NCBI RefSeq assembly: GCF_000520975.1
Contig: NZ_JACB01000032.1
Location: 107,550 to 171,549, forward strand
Reading direction: 5' to 3'
Source of the DNA: Aquimarina megaterium XH134
GTDB lineage: Bacteria; Bacteroidota; Bacteroidia; Flavobacteriales; Flavobacteriaceae
Length of the DNA: 64,000 nucleotides
Shown: positions 60,317-64,000 of the stretch, piece by piece
Layout: every line of letters begins with the position of its first letter
Position numbering within the stretch: the stretch's first letter is position 1
The notes under the pieces: model-generated
Databases searched by the model: none
Told to the model about the DNA's origin: nothing
Seen by the model: the letters and a program-made list of their open reading frames with translations, nothing else
Made by a program: the position numbers and the translations under genes

Positions 60317-63300
60317 ATGAAACATCTTATCACTACGTTAACGTTCTTGCTTCTGGGATTTACAATTCTTGCTCAAGGAGGACAACCACCCACAGAACCA
60401 CCAAAGATTTTTCCTACTTCTCCCGAAGCAGCTAGTTTAGGAAAGTATGGAGAGATTCCCGTTAATCTTTCTACCGGAAGAATGAACCATACTATCCCGT
60501 TGCATACCATTAATGAAGCAGGCTTTAGTCTGCCGATTTCGCTATCCTATAATTATTCTGGATTGATGGTCGATGTGATTCCCGGAGCTACCGGATTGGG
60601 TTGGGATTTTTCTGGTAAAGGAATGGTTACCCGACAAGTTCGTGGTCTTGCAGATGAGTCACCGCTTGGATATATCGGGCCAAATGAAATAGGAAAAAAA
60701 GTACATAAGTATCATACAGATTCTCAAAATATGACATCAGAAGAGATTGGATTATTGATACGAGAATCTGCGGCAGGAAAATGGGATACAGAATCTGATA
60801 AATATATGATTAGTGTAGGTTCTCTATCTGCTACTTTTTATTTTAACCATAATGGTGAAGCTGTTTTTGCACCGTATAAGAATTATAAGATAACTCGTTT
60901 GTTTGGGGCTCAAGGTAGTTTTAAAGGTTTTAAGTTGATAGACGATGCAGGAATTAACTACTTTTTCGAACTTCAGGAAACTACCGAGATTGAAACCCTA
61001 AGTGCTACAGAACCTACCATAACGACCTACCCTTCTGCCTGGGTAATTACCAAAGTAGAACTTCCTAATACAAAAACGATCACTTTCGAATATCAAAACT
61101 ATACCGTACGACAAAGAACATATTCTGATGCCTGGACCTTAGTAGATCTTGATTCTCCAGAATATACACGGTGTATACAAGAAAAAGGCCTAAACAGTGT
61201 TTCTCACTCTTATTCTGATAATACTACCGAAGGGTTATTATTGAATAAAATCATTACTCCATCAGAAACCGTAACCTTTGATTATACTACCTATACTGCA
61301 ATTAATATTGATAAAAACCCGACATCACTTGATGCGATAACGATAAAGAATGCTATAGGACAAGATGTAATGACATATACGTTAACGTATACTGATAAAG
61401 CTGCTACCCGAAAACTTCTAACTGCAATAGATAGAGGAAGAACAAGTGCCTCACAACAACAAAGTTATTATCGATTCGAATACTATGGTAGCCCTGCTGC
61501 AACTATTGATTATTATAAACAAGATTATTGGGGGTATTACAGTGGTAATACCAATAATACAGGCAGTCTGATTTCAGAAAACTCAAATCGATCTCCTGAT
61601 TTTAACAGTACTCGTCAAGGTGCTTTAAGAAAGATACATTATCCTACCAAGGGATATTCAGAATTTATCTATGAGCAAAACCAGGTGTTTGGAAAACTGG
61701 ATACAGGAGAAATTGGTAGTGAAGCTCGTTTGGATGTAAAGATAGATACCATAATCACTTCAGATAGGTATCCTTTAAATGAAAACATCAATAAAACCAT
61801 TACCATTCCTTTTACTCCACAAGTACTTCCAGGCGGCGGTGGTATTAAAGTTAGCTTAGGCTATTATTTACATACTTCTATGGGATATTCTCTGGCTTCG
61901 GTAGAACTTAAAAAAGTTGGAGGAGGCGTAGTGTCAAATTGCCCGGGTCAGGGTATATGCAACTATAAATCTGAAATTTCCTCAGCAGAACAAGAACCAG
62001 TTACCAAACAACAGGATCCAACATTATATAGCCTAGAAGCTGGAGATTATGAACTGGTTGTTCAGTTAGAAAGAATAGCTGCACCATCAAATCCAGATAG
62101 AACACCAAGAGCCGTAGCTAATGTACAGCTAAAATACTATTCGGGAACCCCTCCTCCAGAACCAGAAGTGATTAATATCCCTTTTGGAGGACTACGAATC
62201 AAAGAAGTAAACTCTTATGACAGTCAGGGAGGGCATACCACCAAACGATATTCGTATATGAAAGAAGATGGGATTACTTCTTCGGGAATTAATCTTTCAA
62301 AACCTGTATTTGTAAACAAAGAATCCTATCATTACCTGCCGGATCTTACTCCTCCGGGTAAAGCAAAAATGGACTGTAATCTTACCAAAAGATCATCATC
62401 CAGTACGATTCCGTTAAGTACTTATATTGGTAGCCCGGTATTATATACTACTGTAGAAGAGCAATCGATAGGAGATGTAAATGAAATGCTTAAAACCCGT
62501 TCTTATTTTTCGGGAACCAAAAATTTGGAAGAAGACTATCCTTATGCTCCTATAGAGCAAAGTAACTGGAGAAAAGGACTTGTGAAAAAACAAGAATCCT
62601 ATGCCAAAAACGGAAATGCATATGAAGTGAATGGAAAAACTACCAATATATACAATAAGTTAGAAAGGCATTTAGGAGCGTTAAGCCATTTAAATTCGTT
62701 TAACTTAAAAGCAGGTAAGGTTAGATATATCTTCGATGCCGATGGAAATCTACAAACGTCTACATCTGGGGTTAATAATTCTGAGTGGACCCAATATGTA
62801 AACCGTTCTGAATTGTATCCTATTACATCATCAAAACAAGAAGAAATTCATCATAGTAAAACCATTACCAAGGAGGTTACCTATACCTACGATGATCCAT
62901 ATGGGCAGTTAAAAACACAAACCACTACAATTAGTAATCAGGCTACCGTTGCTACAAACTATAGTTATCCTTATGATAAGAGTAGTACGGTAAACAATGC
63001 TCTGGTGACTCAAAACAGGATTACGACTCCTATAGAAATTCAAAATATAGAAGCAGGTGATGTATTATCTACCCAAATCACAGAATTTACAGATTGGGGT
63101 AACGGGATTCTACTACCTGGGATTACTAAAATTGCCAAAGGAACTGATACTCCTGAGCCACGCCTTACCTATCATAAATATGATACCGAAGGAAATCCAT
63201 TAGAAGTTTCACAGGCTGATGGAAGTCGTATTATGTATATCTGGGGATATAACAATACTCAACCTATTGTAAAAATTGCTAATGCCAGTTATACTGGAAT

Positions 63301-64000
63301 TCCTGCTACGGCTACAGCAATAATTACCCAATTACAAACGGCATCCAATACCGAAGATACAGCTGCAGAAGAGGTAACCATGCGTAATTTGTTTAAAGAT
63401 CTTAGAGAACACACCTATTTTGCAGATGCTCAGGTAATGGGGTATACCTATGATCCATTAATTGGTGTGAGTAGTATAACTAGCGCAAAAGGAGAAACAG
63501 CATACTACCGTTATGACGAAATGAACCGTATGCAATATGCATTAGATGATGATCAACATATCGCACAACAAGTGCGTTATAATTACCAGGGAGAACAAAC
63601 AGCTACTTTGGGTGATGTGACCATTAGTCCAAGCTTAAGCGCAATACAGCCGAATCAGGCAGCTACTTTTACTGCTAATACCTCAGGAAGTGGCGGTGCC
63701 GATCTCTATACCTGGTCTGTAAATGGTACACAAGAACAATGTGATAGTAGTACAAGCTTTACTAAAGCTTTTAGTGCCGAAGATACATATACTGTATCTG
63801 TAATAGCGTATAATACGCAAACCAAACACCGGGTAAGTAAAACGATGAATGTAGTGGTGGCCTATCCTCCTATTACGATCCCTACAGTAAGTGCAAACTA
63901 CACTAATATTGTAAAAGGAACCAATGTAAGTTTTACTGCTTCAAGCGTAGGAGGCGGTACAGGAGATCTAAGATACGAATGGTATGTAAACAATGTAAAA
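60317..64000 (+). CDS. Secreted RHS/YD-repeat protein (3' end missing)
   Basis: The frame opens at ATG 60317 and is still open at the end of the window (1228 codons). Signal peptide MKHLITTLTFLLLGFTILAQ. The N-terminal region (YGEIPVNLSTGRMNHTIPLH, LSYNYSGLMVDVIPG, GLGWDF) matches the SpvB/RHS-like N-terminus of Bacteroidota wall-associated proteins. Scattered YD-type motifs occur further on (TYHKYDTEGNPLEVSQADGS, YYRYDEMNRMQYALDDD). The last 130 visible residues are PKD/Ig-like (ISPSLSAIQPNQAATFTAN and a second similar domain). RHS proteins form shells around toxins or act as adhesins; the deciding C-terminus lies outside the window. Confidence 0.85.
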   Translation, partial: MKHLITTLTFLLLGFTILAQGGQPPTEPPKIFPTSPEAASLGKYGEIPVNLSTGRMNHTIPLHTINEAGFSLPISLSYNYSGLMVDVIPGATGLGWDFSGKGMVTRQVRGLADESPLGYIGPNEIGKKVHKYHTDSQNMTSEEIGLLIRESAAGKWDTESDKYMISVGSLSATFYFNHNGEAVFAPYKNYKITRLFGAQGSFKGFKLIDDAGINYFFELQETTEIETLSATEPTITTYPSAWVITKVELPNTKTITFEYQNYTVRQRTYSDAWTLVDLDSPEYTRCIQEKGLNSVSHSYSDNTTEGLLLNKIITPSETVTFDYTTYTAINIDKNPTSLDAITIKNAIGQDVMTYTLTYTDKAATRKLLTAIDRGRTSASQQQSYYRFEYYGSPAATIDYYKQDYWGYYSGNTNNTGSLISENSNRSPDFNSTRQGALRKIHYPTKGYSEFIYEQNQVFGKLDTGEIGSEARLDVKIDTIITSDRYPLNENINKTITIPFTPQVLPGGGGIKVSLGYYLHTSMGYSLASVELKKVGGGVVSNCPGQGICNYKSEISSAEQEPVTKQQDPTLYSLEAGDYELVVQLERIAAPSNPDRTPRAVANVQLKYYSGTPPPEPEVINIPFGGLRIKEVNSYDSQGGHTTKRYSYMKEDGITSSGINLSKPVFVNKESYHYLPDLTPPGKAKMDCNLTKRSSSSTIPLSTYIGSPVLYTTVEEQSIGDVNEMLKTRSYFSGTKNLEEDYPYAPIEQSNWRKGLVKKQESYAKNGNAYEVNGKTTNIYNKLERHLGALSHLNSFNLKAGKVRYIFDADGNLQTSTSGVNNSEWTQYVNRSELYPITSSKQEEIHHSKTITKEVTYTYDDPYGQLKTQTTTISNQATVATNYSYPYDKSSTVNNALVTQNRITTPIEIQNIEAGDVLSTQITEFTDWGNGILLPGITKIAKGTDTPEPRLTYHKYDTEGNPLEVSQADGSRIMYIWGYNNTQPIVKIANASYTGIPATATAIITQLQTASNTEDTAAEEVTMRNLFKDLREHTYFADAQVMGYTYDPLIGVSSITSAKGETAYYRYDEMNRMQYALDDDQHIAQQVRYNYQGEQTATLGDVTISPSLSAIQPNQAATFTANTSGSGGADLYTWSVNGTQEQCDSSTSFTKAFSAEDTYTVSVIAYNTQTKHRVSKTMNVVVAYPPITIPTVSANYTNIVKGTNVSFTASSVGGGTGDLRYEWYVNNVK

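Noticed and set aside
1..64000. tRNA, rRNA, insertion sequences, prophage or integrative elements
   Set aside because: No TTCGAATC-type tRNA arm with a matching acceptor stem, no transposase or integrase, and no rRNA sequence was recognised on either strand.

Overview
The window looks like chromosomal DNA of a marine-type member of the Flavobacteriaceae (Bacteroidota), possibly close to Aquimarina; the genus is an inference from overall gene content. The evidence is very low GC, the near absence of Shine-Dalgarno sequences, promoters of the TAnnTTTG (-7) type, a type IX secretion C-terminal domain, many lipoproteins with acidic residues after the lipobox cysteine, 'IPExxxVDY' and DUF2721 genes, and the order acpP-fabF-rnc-(IPExxxVDY)-pyk. 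No rRNA, tRNA, CRISPR array, insertion sequence or prophage was recognised.

Layout. 1-4.1 kb: the end of a giant T9SS-secreted sugar-dehydrogenase-like protein and a lipoprotein. 4.1-7.8 kb: a small double-glycine leader peptide gene of natural-product-precursor type, and two divergent AraC-type regulators (TPR-TM-AraC and TM-GAF-AraC) with palindromes beside them. 7.8-15.1 kb: lipoprotein genes, three of whose transcription units start with the same 63-bp promoter module (a 35-bp palindrome exactly 20 bp upstream of a -7 box), interspersed with a SIMPL-domain protein, a secreted protein and a T4 Rnl2-type RNA ligase. 15.2-17.5 kb: DUF2721, a PAS histidine kinase and a receiver-only response regulator. 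17.6-22.7 kb: housekeeping (pyk, rnc, fabF, acpP, purN). 22.9-28.9 kb: viroplasmin-RNase H, a secreted astacin-like protease, a PfkB kinase, purF and superoxide dismutase. 29.1-36.9 kb: an AddA-like helicase-nuclease and an AddB-like nuclease with an OmpA/TSP3 protein between them. 36.9-41.2 kb: a hydrolase and a TonB-receptor locus with a small His/Cys-rich peptide and a lipoprotein. 41.2-49.6 kb: a heavy-metal efflux locus (small Cys/His protein, CusA fused to a TolC-like module, CusB-like adaptor, Fur-family regulator, DUF3703, CDF transporter). It is preceded by a 650-bp intergenic region with a full-consensus sigma-54 promoter and a duplicated hairpin-terminator element. 49.6-53.4 kb: an ene-reductase/DoxX/deacetylase operon divergent from its probable AraC regulator. 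53.5-59.3 kb: a 7TM-AraC sensor followed by two S41 peptidases, a barrel and small secreted proteins. 59.7-64 kb: a small HTH protein and the start of a large RHS/YD-repeat protein that runs off the window.

How it fits together. Three regulatory themes recur. AraC-type regulators tied to the envelope sit beside palindromic sites. A set of probably surface-exposed lipoproteins shares one strictly spaced operator-promoter module. The metal efflux locus has the same operator-like motif in front of both of its transcription units and encodes its own Fur-family regulator. The most promising undescribed items are the three-copy lipoprotein promoter module, the orphan leader-peptide gene, and the sigma-54-driven intergenic transcript predicted at about 41.34-41.67 kb.
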